DNA of 64,000 nt from Treponema sp. (GTDB lineage: Bacteria > Spirochaetota > Spirochaetia > Treponematales > Treponemataceae): the NCBI GenBank assembly GCA_016296575.1, contig JAEDJA010000009.1, positions 21,586 to 85,585 of the forward strand, read 5' to 3'. The position numbers and the translations under genes are program-made. Shown here one piece after another: positions 1 through 8,354 of the stretch. Numbering within the stretch: the stretch's first letter is position 1; every line of letters begins with the position of its first letter. The notes under the pieces were generated by a model that saw nothing but the letters and a program-made list of their open reading frames with translations, was not told the DNA's origin and made no database searches.

Positions 1-1
1 A

Positions 2-76
2 TGAGACTAACACGATTCGAACGTGCGACCTCCACCTCCGCAGGGTGGCGCTCTAATCCAGCTGAGCTATAGTCTC
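2..76 (-). tRNA. tRNA-Arg (anticodon GCG)
   Basis: The minus strand folds into a complete cloverleaf. The 7-bp acceptor GAGACTA/TAGTCTC pairs perfectly, the D arm is GCTC/GAGC, and the anticodon stem CCACC/GGTGG encloses the loop CTGCGGA, giving anticodon GCG. The T arm is GCACG-TTCGAAT-CGTGT. The discriminator is A and the 3' CCA is not encoded. It is the first of three adjacent minus-strand tRNAs. Confidence 0.93.
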
Positions 77-107
77 AGATTTTCACCCTAATATAAAAAG
101 TGGCGAA

Positions 108-192
108 CGGAGAAGACAGGAGTCGAACCTGCTAGGCGCTTGCGCAACCGACAGATTAGCAATCTGTTGCCTTACCGTTCGGCCACTTCTCC
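108..192 (-). tRNA. tRNA-Ser (anticodon GCT)
   Basis: The acceptor GGAGAAG/CTTCTCC is perfect. The anticodon stem ACAGA/TCTGT encloses loop TTGCTAA, giving anticodon GCT. A long variable arm (GGTTGCGCAAGCGCC) marks a class II serine tRNA. The T arm contains GGTTCGACTCC. The discriminator is G and CCA is not encoded. Confidence 0.94.
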
Positions 193-199
193 AAAGAGA

Positions 200-285
200 C
201 GGAGCGGGAGGGATTCGAACCCCCGTATTCTTGCGAATAAACGGTTTTCAAGACCGCCCCAGTACGACCGCTTTGGTACCGCTCC
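200..285 (-). tRNA. tRNA-Ser (anticodon TGA)
   Basis: The acceptor GGAGCGG/CCGCTCC is perfect. The anticodon loop CTTGAAAA reads TGA, and the variable arm is long (TTTATTCGCAAGAATA), as in class II tRNAs. Discriminator G, no encoded CCA. Only 7 bases separate it from the tRNA-Ser(GCT), so the group is probably one transcript. Confidence 0.94.
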
Positions 286-353
286 ATTTGGTTTTAATAC
301 AATACAAAATATACAAATATTTGTCAACAGATAAAATGCGGTTTTTTCAAAAT

Positions 354-382
354 TTGATTTTTTTATGTGATTTCTTTATAAT
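354..382 (+). promoter_or_regulatory. sigma-70 promoter of the amino-acid binding-protein gene
   Basis: TTGATT (354-359), a 17-base spacer and TATAAT (377-382) lie upstream of the gene at 442. A start near 389 gives a leader of about 53 bases with the Shine-Dalgarno sequence AAGGAG just before the ATG. The rest of 286-353 is AT-rich with no other feature seen. Confidence 0.7.
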
Positions 383-441
383 TGCTATTATTACTTTAGC
401 GTTATTAAAGTTTATAGATTTAACAAATCAAGGAGTCAGTT

Positions 442-1587
442 ATGAAAAAACTGAGTATTGTACTTGCTGTAGCAGCTCTTGCTATGGCTCTGACATCTTG
501 TGGCGGAGAGAAAAAAGCCTCAGATGAAATCAAAATTGGTGGTGTATTCCCTCTTTCTGGTGGAGTAGCCGTTTATGGTGTTGAATGTAAAAAGGGTGTT
601 GATCTTGCTATTGAAGAAATCAATGCTGCTGGTGGTATCAACGGTAAAAAAATCGTTCTGGTAAGCGAAGATGATGAAGGAAATCCTGATAAAGCTGTAA
701 ATGCCTTCAAAAAACTTACAACAAAAGACGGTGTAAAGCTTATAATCGGTTCTTTGACATCAGGATGTACAAAAGCTTTTACAACTCTTTCACAGGCCAG
801 CAAAGTTATCCAGATAGCTCCAGCTGCAACAGCTCCAGAGATTACTGATGCCGGTAACTATGTATTCCGTGCATGTTTCATTGACCCATTCCAGGGAACT
901 GTAGGTGGTAAATTTGCTGCTACAGAACTTAACTGCAAAAAAGCAGCTATTATCTACGATATCGGAAACGATTACTCAGTAGGTCTTACAGAAAACTTTG
1001 AAGCTTCTTTCAAAGCAAACGGTGGATCAATTGTTGCAAAAGAATCTTATGCAACAGGTGATAAAGACTTCAATGCTCAGCTTACAAAAATCAAAAATGC
1101 AAATCCAGATGTAGTTTATCTTCCAGATTACTACGGAACAGTTGCTTTGATTGCAAAACAGCTTCGTGCTCAGGGTATCAACACTCCAATCGTTGGTGCT
1201 GACGGATGGGACGGACTTACAGAAAATGCTGGTGATGAAGTATTGAACGGATTCTACTCTAACCACTACGCTGCTGACTCAACAGAACCAGCTGTAGCTA
1301 AATTTGTAGGAAACTTCAAATCTAAATACGGTTCAGCTCCAAACTCATTTGCTGCTCTTGGTTACGACTGTGTATACCTTCTTAAAGATGCTATCCTTAA
1401 AGCTGGAACTTCAACAGATGTTGCTGCTATCCGTGACGCATTGGAAAAATCAAACGGTGATTACGTAACTGGTCACCTTACATTCAACGAAAAACGCAAC
1501 CCAATTAAATCAGCAGTAATGCTGGAACTGGTTCGCAACAACGCTGGTAACCTTACAACAGTATATAAATCAACTGTTAATCCATAA
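442..1587 (+). CDS. livJ: branched-chain amino-acid ABC transporter substrate-binding lipoprotein
   Basis: A periplasmic binding protein of the LivJ/LivK type (Peripla_BP_6 fold), which would deliver leucine, isoleucine, valine or a related amino acid to a LivHMGF permease. The 381-residue protein has a lipoprotein signal with its cysteine at residue 20 (LTSCGG). The mature start IKIGGVFPLSGGVAVYG is typical of the family, as is AAGGINGKKI. The start is set by AAGGAG seven bases upstream. The matching permease and ATPase genes are not adjacent but lie at 13691-17145, so the pairing is an inference. The gene ends in TAATAA, and the tandem fold-back repeats begin within 20 bases. Specificity cannot be read from sequence. 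Confidence 0.92.
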   Translation: MKKLSIVLAVAALAMALTSCGGEKKASDEIKIGGVFPLSGGVAVYGVECKKGVDLAIEEINAAGGINGKKIVLVSEDDEGNPDKAVNAFKKLTTKDGVKLIIGSLTSGCTKAFTTLSQASKVIQIAPAATAPEITDAGNYVFRACFIDPFQGTVGGKFAATELNCKKAAIIYDIGNDYSVGLTENFEASFKANGGSIVAKESYATGDKDFNAQLTKIKNANPDVVYLPDYYGTVALIAKQLRAQGINTPIVGADGWDGLTENAGDEVLNGFYSNHYAADSTEPAVAKFVGNFKSKYGSAPNSFAALGYDCVYLLKDAILKAGTSTDVAAIRDALEKSNGDYVTGHLTFNEKRNPIKSAVMLELVRNNAGNLTTVYKSTVNP

Positions 1588-1602
1588 TAAAACAGGCATC
1601 TC

Positions 1603-2165
1603 TTTATGGGATGCCAAATTAAACTTAAGCGCGTATATGCTCTCACCGGGAACCGTGCCAGTAGTGCCATTGAGAGCTTAACGGACATACCACTGGCCTC
1701 CCCGAAGGGTCTTGTTGTCCTACTCTCAGCGCACCACTGTCACGAACCCCGACTACGCATATACGGAACTGTATTTTAGAGGCATCTCTTTATGGGATGC
1801 CAAATTAAACTTAAGCGCGTATATGCTCTCGCCGGGAACCGTGCCAGTAGTGCTATTGAGAGCTTAACGGACATACCACTGGCCTCCCCGAAGGGTCTTG
1901 TTGTCCTACTCTCAGCGCACCACTGTCACGAACCCCGACTACGCATATACGGAACTGTATTTTAGAGGCATCTCTTTATGGGATGCCAAATTAAACTTAA
2001 GCGCGTATATGCTCTCGCCGGGAACCGTGCCAGTAGTGCTATTGAGAGCTTAACGGACATACCACTGGCCTCCCCGAAGGGTCTTGTTGTCCTACTCTCA
2101 GCGCACCACTGTCACGAACCCCGACTACGCATATACGGAACTGTATTTTAAAGGCATCCCATAAA
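1603..2165. repeat. three tandem 186-bp fold-back repeats (family A)
   Basis: Units begin at 1594, 1780 and 1966, a strict 186-base period. Units 2 and 3 look identical and unit 1 differs at two positions, so the amplification is recent. The outer ends form a perfect 13-bp inverted repeat, TTTATGGGATGCC (1603-1615) and GGCATCCCATAAA (2153-2165). Within each unit CGTATATGC pairs with GCATATACG (1632-1640 with 1757-1765 in unit 1), and an inner imperfect stem pairs GTGCCAGTAGTGC with the facing GCACCACTGTCAC side. No protein is encoded. A diverged relative lies inverted at 11836-11995. It may be a non-autonomous mobile element, a structured RNA, or both. Confidence 0.9.
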
Positions 2166-2182
2166 CGGATGCCATTTTTTTT
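2153..2182 (+). terminator. Rho-independent terminator after the repeat block
   Basis: GGCATCC and GGATGCC form a 7-bp stem with loop CATAAAC, followed by about ten T residues. It probably ends the livJ transcript and shares its 5' arm with the repeat's terminal inverted repeat, so the element may have expanded inside an older terminator. Confidence 0.75.
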
Positions 2183-2213
2183 TACTATAGTAGAGTGTTT
2201 TTACGTTTTCTGC

Positions 2214-2219
2214 TACAAT
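2214..2219 (+). promoter_or_regulatory. -10 box seven bases before the PurH-like start codon
   Basis: TACAAT is followed by 7 bases and then the ATG at 2227. There is no Shine-Dalgarno sequence. An ATG inside the -10 (2218) would lie upstream of the expected transcript start. I infer a leaderless mRNA. No good -35 is visible. Confidence 0.5.
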
Positions 2220-2226
2220 GCAGGAT

Positions 2227-3840
2227 ATGAAGAAATCCGCTGTTGTTTTTGTAGAAAACCGGGAATCACTTTTACATTTATGTTCTTATCTTCAGGAATC
2301 TGACTGGCAGATTCTTTCTTTTGGTGATACTGCTGAATACCTGAAGACCAATGAGATTCCTTATAAAGCAGAACGTAATCTTGACTATTTATCATCAAGT
2401 GTTTCAGATACATCATCCTTTATGCAGAAGATTCTGCTTACATCACATTCGGAATATTCTCGAAACGCTGATACTGACAATAATGTGCGTCTTTTGTGTG
2501 TTAACTGCACTCCAAGACTGATGCATAAAAAAAACAATTCAGATAATTTAAATAATGAAAAATATGCTTCTTTTATAGTTTCTCTTATCAGGTCTGGAAT
2601 AATCAATTACAAAAACGTTCTTATTCTTACTGATCCTGTAGACTATAATGAAGCTGTTATTCAAATGCGTACCGACAGTGTTTCCATGGAGTTCCGTGAG
2701 TATCTTATGGGAAAAGCTTTGAATCTGGTAAGCGCTTATGATGCGGCAGTTTCATTTTCAATCCTGCGTTCTTCACCTTATGCTGATCCTTTTTTAAATT
2801 ATCTAATGATACCTTACAAAAAGAAAAGAGTTCTTCAGCACGGTGCCAATGAGCAGCAGTCCAGTGCTCTTTATTCACTTTGCGGTGAGGAAGGTACTGT
2901 AAACGGTGTAAAGCTTCTGCAGGGTAATGTACCAACTTATGCTGTAGTAAGTGACTCTACTTACGCCTGGGAACTGGTTGGAAATCTTTACATGAACCTT
3001 AAGACTCAGATGGCTGTGGAAAGTGAAAACCGAGATGGATATAAATTCAATACACAGATCATGCCTCTTACAGGTACAGTTTTCTGTATTATTGTAAAAC
3101 ATAAACTGATTGTAGGGGCTGGTATTGCCACCAACAGCGTCGATTCTTTTAGAAAGGCTCTGAACTACGATAGTACCGTAATCAACAATGCTTCCATTGC
3201 CTGTTCATCTGCAGTGGATGCTGATCTTGCTAAAGAAATCATTAAGTACAAATTTACATCGGTTATTGCTCCAGGATTTACTGAAGAAGCCCGTAATATT
3301 TTTTCGGAACATCAGGTAATCAGGCTGCTTCAGACCAACGGCTTTGAAAAAAAGCATTACGATGCAGAAAATATGAACGGTGGAATTCTTGTTCAGAGTG
3401 TTGATGACATAATGTTTGAAAAGCTGTTCATCTGTACTACCAAGCGACCTTCTCAGGAAGAAATGAATCAGCTGGCCTTTGGAACAATTATGGTTATGAA
3501 TTCCCATTCTTATGCCGCAGTTGTTATAAAGGACAATGGAATTACAGGAATTTCTTCAAGCTTTGGTTCACGATTAAAGACTCTTCAGAATGTAACTTAC
3601 GAAGCAAAACAGACCATGAAAAAACACCTGGATGAAAATAATGGTGATGAAAAGATTGGGGATGTTCTTGTTTGTGATTCTGCCATCCCTTTGTGTGATT
3701 CGGTTAAAGAGCTTATTGATGGTGGCGTGACGGCAATTATGCAGACCGGTGGTTTGCAGGAAGATAAAGAATTAATTGATTACTGTGATGAAAAAGGTGT
3801 TTCCATGATCTTTACTGGACGCACACATTATCACTACTAA
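2227..3840 (+). CDS. divergent PurH homologue (AICAR transformylase/IMP cyclohydrolase-like)
   Basis: The 537-residue protein aligns end to end with PurH. The C-terminus GGVTAIMQTGGLQEDKELID and MIFTGRTHYHY correspond to PurH GGVxAIIQPGGSxxDxxVI and VFTGxRHFxH. The transformylase Lys-His pair survives in VKHKLIVGAG. Other signature motifs are lost: RYGENPHQ is QHGANEQQ, the NPCG and DPxSAFGG motifs are gone, GxGxGQxSR is SSSFGSR, and the cyclohydrolase GRVKTLHP region is unrecognisable. The fold is very probably PurH-like, but normal activity in the last two steps of IMP synthesis is doubtful. I chose the start at 2227 because the earlier ATG overlaps the -10 box. mraY follows 17 bases downstream. 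Confidence 0.75.
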   Translation: MKKSAVVFVENRESLLHLCSYLQESDWQILSFGDTAEYLKTNEIPYKAERNLDYLSSSVSDTSSFMQKILLTSHSEYSRNADTDNNVRLLCVNCTPRLMHKKNNSDNLNNEKYASFIVSLIRSGIINYKNVLILTDPVDYNEAVIQMRTDSVSMEFREYLMGKALNLVSAYDAAVSFSILRSSPYADPFLNYLMIPYKKKRVLQHGANEQQSSALYSLCGEEGTVNGVKLLQGNVPTYAVVSDSTYAWELVGNLYMNLKTQMAVESENRDGYKFNTQIMPLTGTVFCIIVKHKLIVGAGIATNSVDSFRKALNYDSTVINNASIACSSAVDADLAKEIIKYKFTSVIAPGFTEEARNIFSEHQVIRLLQTNGFEKKHYDAENMNGGILVQSVDDIMFEKLFICTTKRPSQEEMNQLAFGTIMVMNSHSYAAVVIKDNGITGISSSFGSRLKTLQNVTYEAKQTMKKHLDENNGDEKIGDVLVCDSAIPLCDSVKELIDGGVTAIMQTGGLQEDKELIDYCDEKGVSMIFTGRTHYHY

Positions 3841-3857
3841 TATAGAAGGAAGAAAAG

Positions 3858-4928
3858 ATGATTTATAACCTGGGTTTGTATCTACAGCAGTTCTTCGGTC
3901 CTGCACGACTTTTAACTTCATATGCAGTGCTGATTTGTATTGGATTGTATCTTGGCTTTTTTGCCAGTCTTCTGATCATTCCAAAATTTTACAATCGTCT
4001 GCCTCACGATCGTGGAAGGGAATTTACTATCAATGCGGAAGCTGCAAAAGGAAAACCAACTGGAGCTGGAAGTGTTTTCATCACCATTTTTGCCATAATC
4101 TGTCTTTTGATTGTGCCAATGAACATTACACGTGGACTTATTATTCTCCTTACATGGATTACAATGCTTACAGGATATCTTGATGACCGTTCTGTAGCCA
4201 GCTGGGGTGAATATCTAAAAGGTGCTTTGGATCTGATCATAAGTGTGGTCACATCGGTAATTCTTTATTGTGGATTAAGCAAGCTGGATCCTGATGGAAT
4301 CGTTCATTTCTGGTTCCCATTTATAAGCACTACAGTAGCCGTAAATCCTATAGTTTATATTGTCATCTGTACAATCATGCTGTGGGCTTCAATCAATACA
4401 ACAAACTGCACTGATGGAGTAGACGGTCTTTCATCAACACTGGTACTTATTGGACTTTTTGCTCTTGGTGGACTTTTCTATTTTGTACTTGGACACACAG
4501 ACATTGCTTCGTATCTTTTGATTCCACACTTTATTGATGGTGCAGCCTGGGGGCTTATGTGCTTTACCATGGCCGGCGTAGTAATGGGTTATCTTTGGCA
4601 CAATGCTTTCCCAAGTAAATGTCTTATGGGAGATGCAGGTTCAAGAGCCCTGGGATTCTTTATTGGTGTTGGAGTTATGGTAAGTGGAAACCCATTCCTG
4701 ATTCTTGCAACCAGTTCCATCATCATGGTAAATGGCGGTATGGGACTTTTGAAAGTATTTCTCCTGCGTTTCTTCAAAATCAAGATTTTTGAAAATATCC
4801 GTTTTCCTCTTCACGATCATTTCCGAAAGAACCACGACTGGTCTCCAACCCAAGTTTTGCTGAAATTCGTAATGCTGCAGCTTTTAATAACATCAGCACT
4901 GGTAGGAATATTCTTTAAGGTAAGATAG
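3858..4928 (+). CDS. mraY: phospho-N-acetylmuramoyl-pentapeptide transferase
   Basis: An integral membrane enzyme that transfers phospho-MurNAc-pentapeptide from UDP to undecaprenyl phosphate, making lipid I for peptidoglycan. The 356-residue protein has about ten hydrophobic segments. It carries the family motifs: the aspartates of GYLDDRS, NTTNCTDGVDGL, MGDAGSRALG, and a C-terminal PLHDHFRKNHDW in place of the usual HHH box. AGAAGGAAG lies ahead of the ATG. It follows the PurH-like gene in one probable operon and meets trmN6 head-on with a 6-base gap. A related GlcNAc-1-P or WecA-type transferase is the alternative, but the C-terminal motif favours MraY. Confidence 0.82.
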   Translation: MIYNLGLYLQQFFGPARLLTSYAVLICIGLYLGFFASLLIIPKFYNRLPHDRGREFTINAEAAKGKPTGAGSVFITIFAIICLLIVPMNITRGLIILLTWITMLTGYLDDRSVASWGEYLKGALDLIISVVTSVILYCGLSKLDPDGIVHFWFPFISTTVAVNPIVYIVICTIMLWASINTTNCTDGVDGLSSTLVLIGLFALGGLFYFVLGHTDIASYLLIPHFIDGAAWGLMCFTMAGVVMGYLWHNAFPSKCLMGDAGSRALGFFIGVGVMVSGNPFLILATSSIIMVNGGMGLLKVFLLRFFKIKIFENIRFPLHDHFRKNHDWSPTQVLLKFVMLQLLITSALVGIFFKVR

Positions 4929-4934
4929 CAGCCC

Positions 4935-5669
4935 CTAAAGTGCAGTAAAGGTGTGACTTTTATATATTCTTTTTATTTCTTCAGTATAATTTCCATCAGC
5001 ACCGTAAGTAATCAAAGGCGGTGCTATTTTTATGCGGGAACGTGCTCCTTTTACAGCTTCAATGAGCACCATGGTAGGTTCCTTGTTAATCGAAGGGTAG
5101 ACCAGCTGCATCGCTTTTGGTTCCAGCTTGTGTTTCTGAAGTGTAGAAAAAATTTCAGCCAGGCGGAAAGGCTTGTGTATCATGTAAAGACGGCCTTTTG
5201 AATGAAGAAGTCCTGAGGCAGCGGCAATTACGTCGTCCAGTGTGCAAAGTATTTCGTGGCGGGCAATTGTTTTGCAGTCATTGCTGTTGCCTTTTCCTGC
5301 ATCGTCTATCATGTATGGCGGATTTACTGTGACAACATCAAAGGTGTTTTTTTCAAAATGAACAAAGGCATTTTTTAAGTCGTCATTTATTACATGAATT
5401 TTTTCTGTAAGGCCATTTAACTCAACACTTTCTTTTGCAAAATCAAAAATGATTTTCTGAACTTCCATGGCATATATATCAAGGGAAGGTTCTTTTGCAT
5501 TCAGAAGCAGTGGAATAATAGCATTGCCAGTGCACAAATCCATGACTTTTTCTTTTGGAGAAGCTTTTGCGTAATTTGCAAGAAGTACAGCATCAATACC
5601 AAAGCAGAAATAATCCTGATCCTGTACAATGCTGTAGTTCTTTGCGTGAAGAGTCTGAATCTGTTTCAT
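4935..5669 (-). CDS. TrmN6-type tRNA1(Val) adenine-N6 methyltransferase
   Basis: A class I SAM-dependent methyltransferase of the small MTS group. The 244-residue protein has the SAM-binding segment VMDLCTGNAIIPLLL and the amino-methylating motif NPPY (VTVNPPYMI), typical of TrmN6/YfiC enzymes that methylate A37 of tRNA1(Val). The N-terminal SIVQDQDYFCFGIDAVLLANYA also fits that family. It is the last gene of a minus-strand run (LamG protein, TPR protein, this gene), 21 bases after the TPR stop, with AAAGG before the ATG. Another NPPY methyltransferase of the same group is the main alternative. Confidence 0.75.
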   Translation of the reverse strand: MKQIQTLHAKNYSIVQDQDYFCFGIDAVLLANYAKASPKEKVMDLCTGNAIIPLLLNAKEPSLDIYAMEVQKIIFDFAKESVELNGLTEKIHVINDDLKNAFVHFEKNTFDVVTVNPPYMIDDAGKGNSNDCKTIARHEILCTLDDVIAAASGLLHSKGRLYMIHKPFRLAEIFSTLQKHKLEPKAMQLVYPSINKEPTMVLIEAVKGARSRIKIAPPLITYGADGNYTEEIKRIYKSHTFTAL

Positions 5670-5690
5670 GATAGACCTTTGTTGCGAAAA

Positions 5691-8354
5691 TTAAAGTCTT
5701 GAAAGAGCTTCGTCCGCAGCATCTTTAAGTGCTTTTGCAAGATCCCGGTCGGCAAGTGAATCAGTCATTTTTTTCAGGTCATTAAGAACTTTTTTTGTAA
5801 GTTCATCACCAGTAAGACCTGCAACTGCTTTTTCCATTACGGCAGGATCAACGTCATTGCCAAGAGCTCCTGATTTTACAAGTCCCTGCATGGTTTTTAA
5901 AAGTCCAGGACGTCCGCTCATTTTTGCTACAAGAAAATCCATAAGCAGGCGAGTGCGGCTTCCCATAAAAACCTTTTTATCTTTTGGTTCAAGATAAGTT
6001 GAAAGGGATCGAAGCTTTGTAAAAAGATCAATTTCCGAATGGAAACGCTCGGCTTTATCTTTATCTTCCAGCATTCTGATAATTTTTGGAATGAAGCTTT
6101 TTGCTTCCTTAATAGTGCGGGCTGCTTCAAGATTTTTCTGGATTTCATTAATATCTTCGAATTTTGGATCAAAGAATTCAGGCATACCGGTGTTGTAATC
6201 TTCAAAGGCCTGGAAAGGATCAGCCTGTACTGGTTCTGAAAAATCAGGCTCCTGGAACATACTGCTGCCTTTAATGGTTTGGTCTACAGGACTTGAAAAT
6301 ATTGATTCAGGTGATGCTGCAAAACCTTTTTCAGTTTCAAAAGGATCGCTGAAGGTTACATCGGAATCAAAACCACCTTTCCCGCTGATTCCGTTTAAGT
6401 TTGGATCATTTTCTGGAGTAGTGAAGGACTGCTCAAGAGGAGAAACCTTTTCAATCTGATCAATCAGATCACTTCTTTCCTCTTCGTTATTCTGGTTCTG
6501 CTGCAATTTTTCCAGTGCATCCAGCATTTTTTCCTGGGCTTCTGCAACACTTTTGGCAATTTCTTCTGCCCTTTCTGCAGCTTCTCTTAATGAATCTGCC
6601 AGCTCTGGTGACTGAATTGTAGCAGGAGAATCAGGCTGGAAAGAAAGAGGTTCATTTTCTACTTTGATAGGAGACTCTTCTTCCTCTTCTTCAGGTTCTT
6701 CTTCCAGTTCATCAATATCAATATCTTCCAGATCGTCTACAGTAAAATCGCCATTTTCAACAGGAACCTCGTGATCTGCAAGGGCATTTACACTTTCGGC
6801 TACCTCTTCAAAAGTTGCGTCTTCACTTTTCTTCAGCTCATCAAGACTTGTGTCATCATCTTCTTCAATGGTTTTTCCTGACATGGCACCAAAGTCAAAT
6901 TCTTCATCTTCAATAAGTTCCAGAAGATCACTTTCTTCCTCTTCTTCGATTACAGGTTTTTCCACTTCATGAGAAACTTCTGGTTCAATATCTTCAAGGT
7001 ACTGCAATGCTTTTTTTGCGGCTATATTTTCTTCTGCTGATGCCACTGCTTCCCAATATGTGCAAATGGCCATTCTGAAATTTTTCTGTGCGGTGTAGAT
7101 TTCACCTTCAAGGTTATAGACAGCGGCATTTGTGTTTCTGCGGTTTGAATATTCATTAGCCAATTTTAAAGCGTAATCAAAATTACCATTCTGGAAATAA
7201 CGGCGGGCACCATCCAGAAAGTGATGAGCATAGTTTGGATACTTGTTTTTGATTTCGTTAAAGCATTTATCAAAGTGGCTTGTGTCACCCATGCAAATAG
7301 CGTACTGGGCGCAAAGATCCAGCACTTGTACATCATCCGGGTTGATTTCTTGAAGCTGCTGGATAATCTGATATGCAGCCCCCAGATTTTTTTCAGAAAG
7401 AAGGATGTGTGCGTACTGTTTCTTCAGGTCAATTTTGGCATCAGGTTTTTCAGCGGCATCTTTAAGAAGTTCAGCTGCTTTTTCTGCCTTTCCGTTTTTT
7501 TCAAGAGCTTCTGCAAGTCCTGACAGGATAATAAGATCGTTTGGTTTTACGCTGTGTGCTTTTGTAAAGGCTTTCTCGGCATTTTCCCAGTCGTACTGTT
7601 TCATGTAAATTCGGCCAAGCAGTGATTGAAGCTCTGCATCACGGGGATAGATGGCACAGGTTTTCTTTACAATAGCTGAAGCCTGGATTGTTTTTTTGCA
7701 GTTGATGAGAAGAGAAGAATAATCTATTACAGCATCTGTCCAGCCTGGTTTTGATTTAAGGGCCAGTTCATAGCAGCGGCCGGCACTTGTATAATCCTTA
7801 AGGCCTTCGTAGGTGTGGGCCAGATTATACTGAATGATAGGATGATTTGGATCAATCTGAAGTCCGCGGTGGAAGGTTGCTTCGGCTTTTGCATATTCTT
7901 TGAGGCCGGTGTAAATTACGCCAAGATGATTGTAAGCAAGAACGTCATTTGGATTTTCGGTAATAACGTTTTCAAAGCATTCGATGGCATCTTCCAGGTT
8001 TCCCATATCCTTGTAGGTAAACCCAAGTGTATAGTTGATGACCGCTGTTTTTTCATCTTCATCAAGGGCTTTTGTAAGTATGTCGATAGACTTTTCGTAC
8101 TGTTTAAGGCGTCTGTAAATTGCTCCCAGTGAGTTCATGGACATAACGTCGTGGGCATTGAAGGTGAGCAGGTTTTCATAATAAGGGATTGCCTTTTCAT
8201 CTTCTCCAGATTTAACGTAGATGTCGGCAAGTGCACGGAGAATATCCATGTTATTTGGATCTTTTTTCAGTTCCCCTTTGTAAAGTCGGGCAGCCAGTGA
8301 AAAATCTCGTGCAAGTGCAGCTGTTTTTGCGCGTTCAATAATCATGTTATCCAT
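5691..8354 (-). CDS. large tetratricopeptide-repeat protein
   Basis: An 887-residue protein. The first ~420 residues are about ten TPR units with the usual A/G-Y/F spacing (ALADIYVKSGEDEKAIPYYENLL, then regular 34-residue repeats). Residues ~450-570 are strongly acidic (EEEEES, EEPEEEEEE). Residues ~590-640 are a probable coiled coil rich in Ala, Glu and Gln. The last ~130 residues form a separate helical domain. There is no signal peptide, so it is probably a cytoplasmic scaffold. Its ATG overlaps the TAA of the LamG gene by one base, so translation is likely coupled. The partner is unknown. Confidence 0.75.
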   Translation of the reverse strand: MDNMIIERAKTAALARDFSLAARLYKGELKKDPNNMDILRALADIYVKSGEDEKAIPYYENLLTFNAHDVMSMNSLGAIYRRLKQYEKSIDILTKALDEDEKTAVINYTLGFTYKDMGNLEDAIECFENVITENPNDVLAYNHLGVIYTGLKEYAKAEATFHRGLQIDPNHPIIQYNLAHTYEGLKDYTSAGRCYELALKSKPGWTDAVIDYSSLLINCKKTIQASAIVKKTCAIYPRDAELQSLLGRIYMKQYDWENAEKAFTKAHSVKPNDLIILSGLAEALEKNGKAEKAAELLKDAAEKPDAKIDLKKQYAHILLSEKNLGAAYQIIQQLQEINPDDVQVLDLCAQYAICMGDTSHFDKCFNEIKNKYPNYAHHFLDGARRYFQNGNFDYALKLANEYSNRRNTNAAVYNLEGEIYTAQKNFRMAICTYWEAVASAEENIAAKKALQYLEDIEPEVSHEVEKPVIEEEEESDLLELIEDEEFDFGAMSGKTIEEDDDTSLDELKKSEDATFEEVAESVNALADHEVPVENGDFTVDDLEDIDIDELEEEPEEEEEESPIKVENEPLSFQPDSPATIQSPELADSLREAAERAEEIAKSVAEAQEKMLDALEKLQQNQNNEEERSDLIDQIEKVSPLEQSFTTPENDPNLNGISGKGGFDSDVTFSDPFETEKGFAASPESIFSSPVDQTIKGSSMFQEPDFSEPVQADPFQAFEDYNTGMPEFFDPKFEDINEIQKNLEAARTIKEAKSFIPKIIRMLEDKDKAERFHSEIDLFTKLRSLSTYLEPKDKKVFMGSRTRLLMDFLVAKMSGRPGLLKTMQGLVKSGALGNDVDPAVMEKAVAGLTGDELTKKVLNDLKKMTDSLADRDLAKALKDAADEALSRL

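Noticed and set aside
1594..2151. Tandem repeats as rRNA fragments, tRNA-like genes or a CRISPR array
   Set aside because: No rRNA blocks or cloverleaf could be found, and the 186-bp units are nearly identical without variable spacers.
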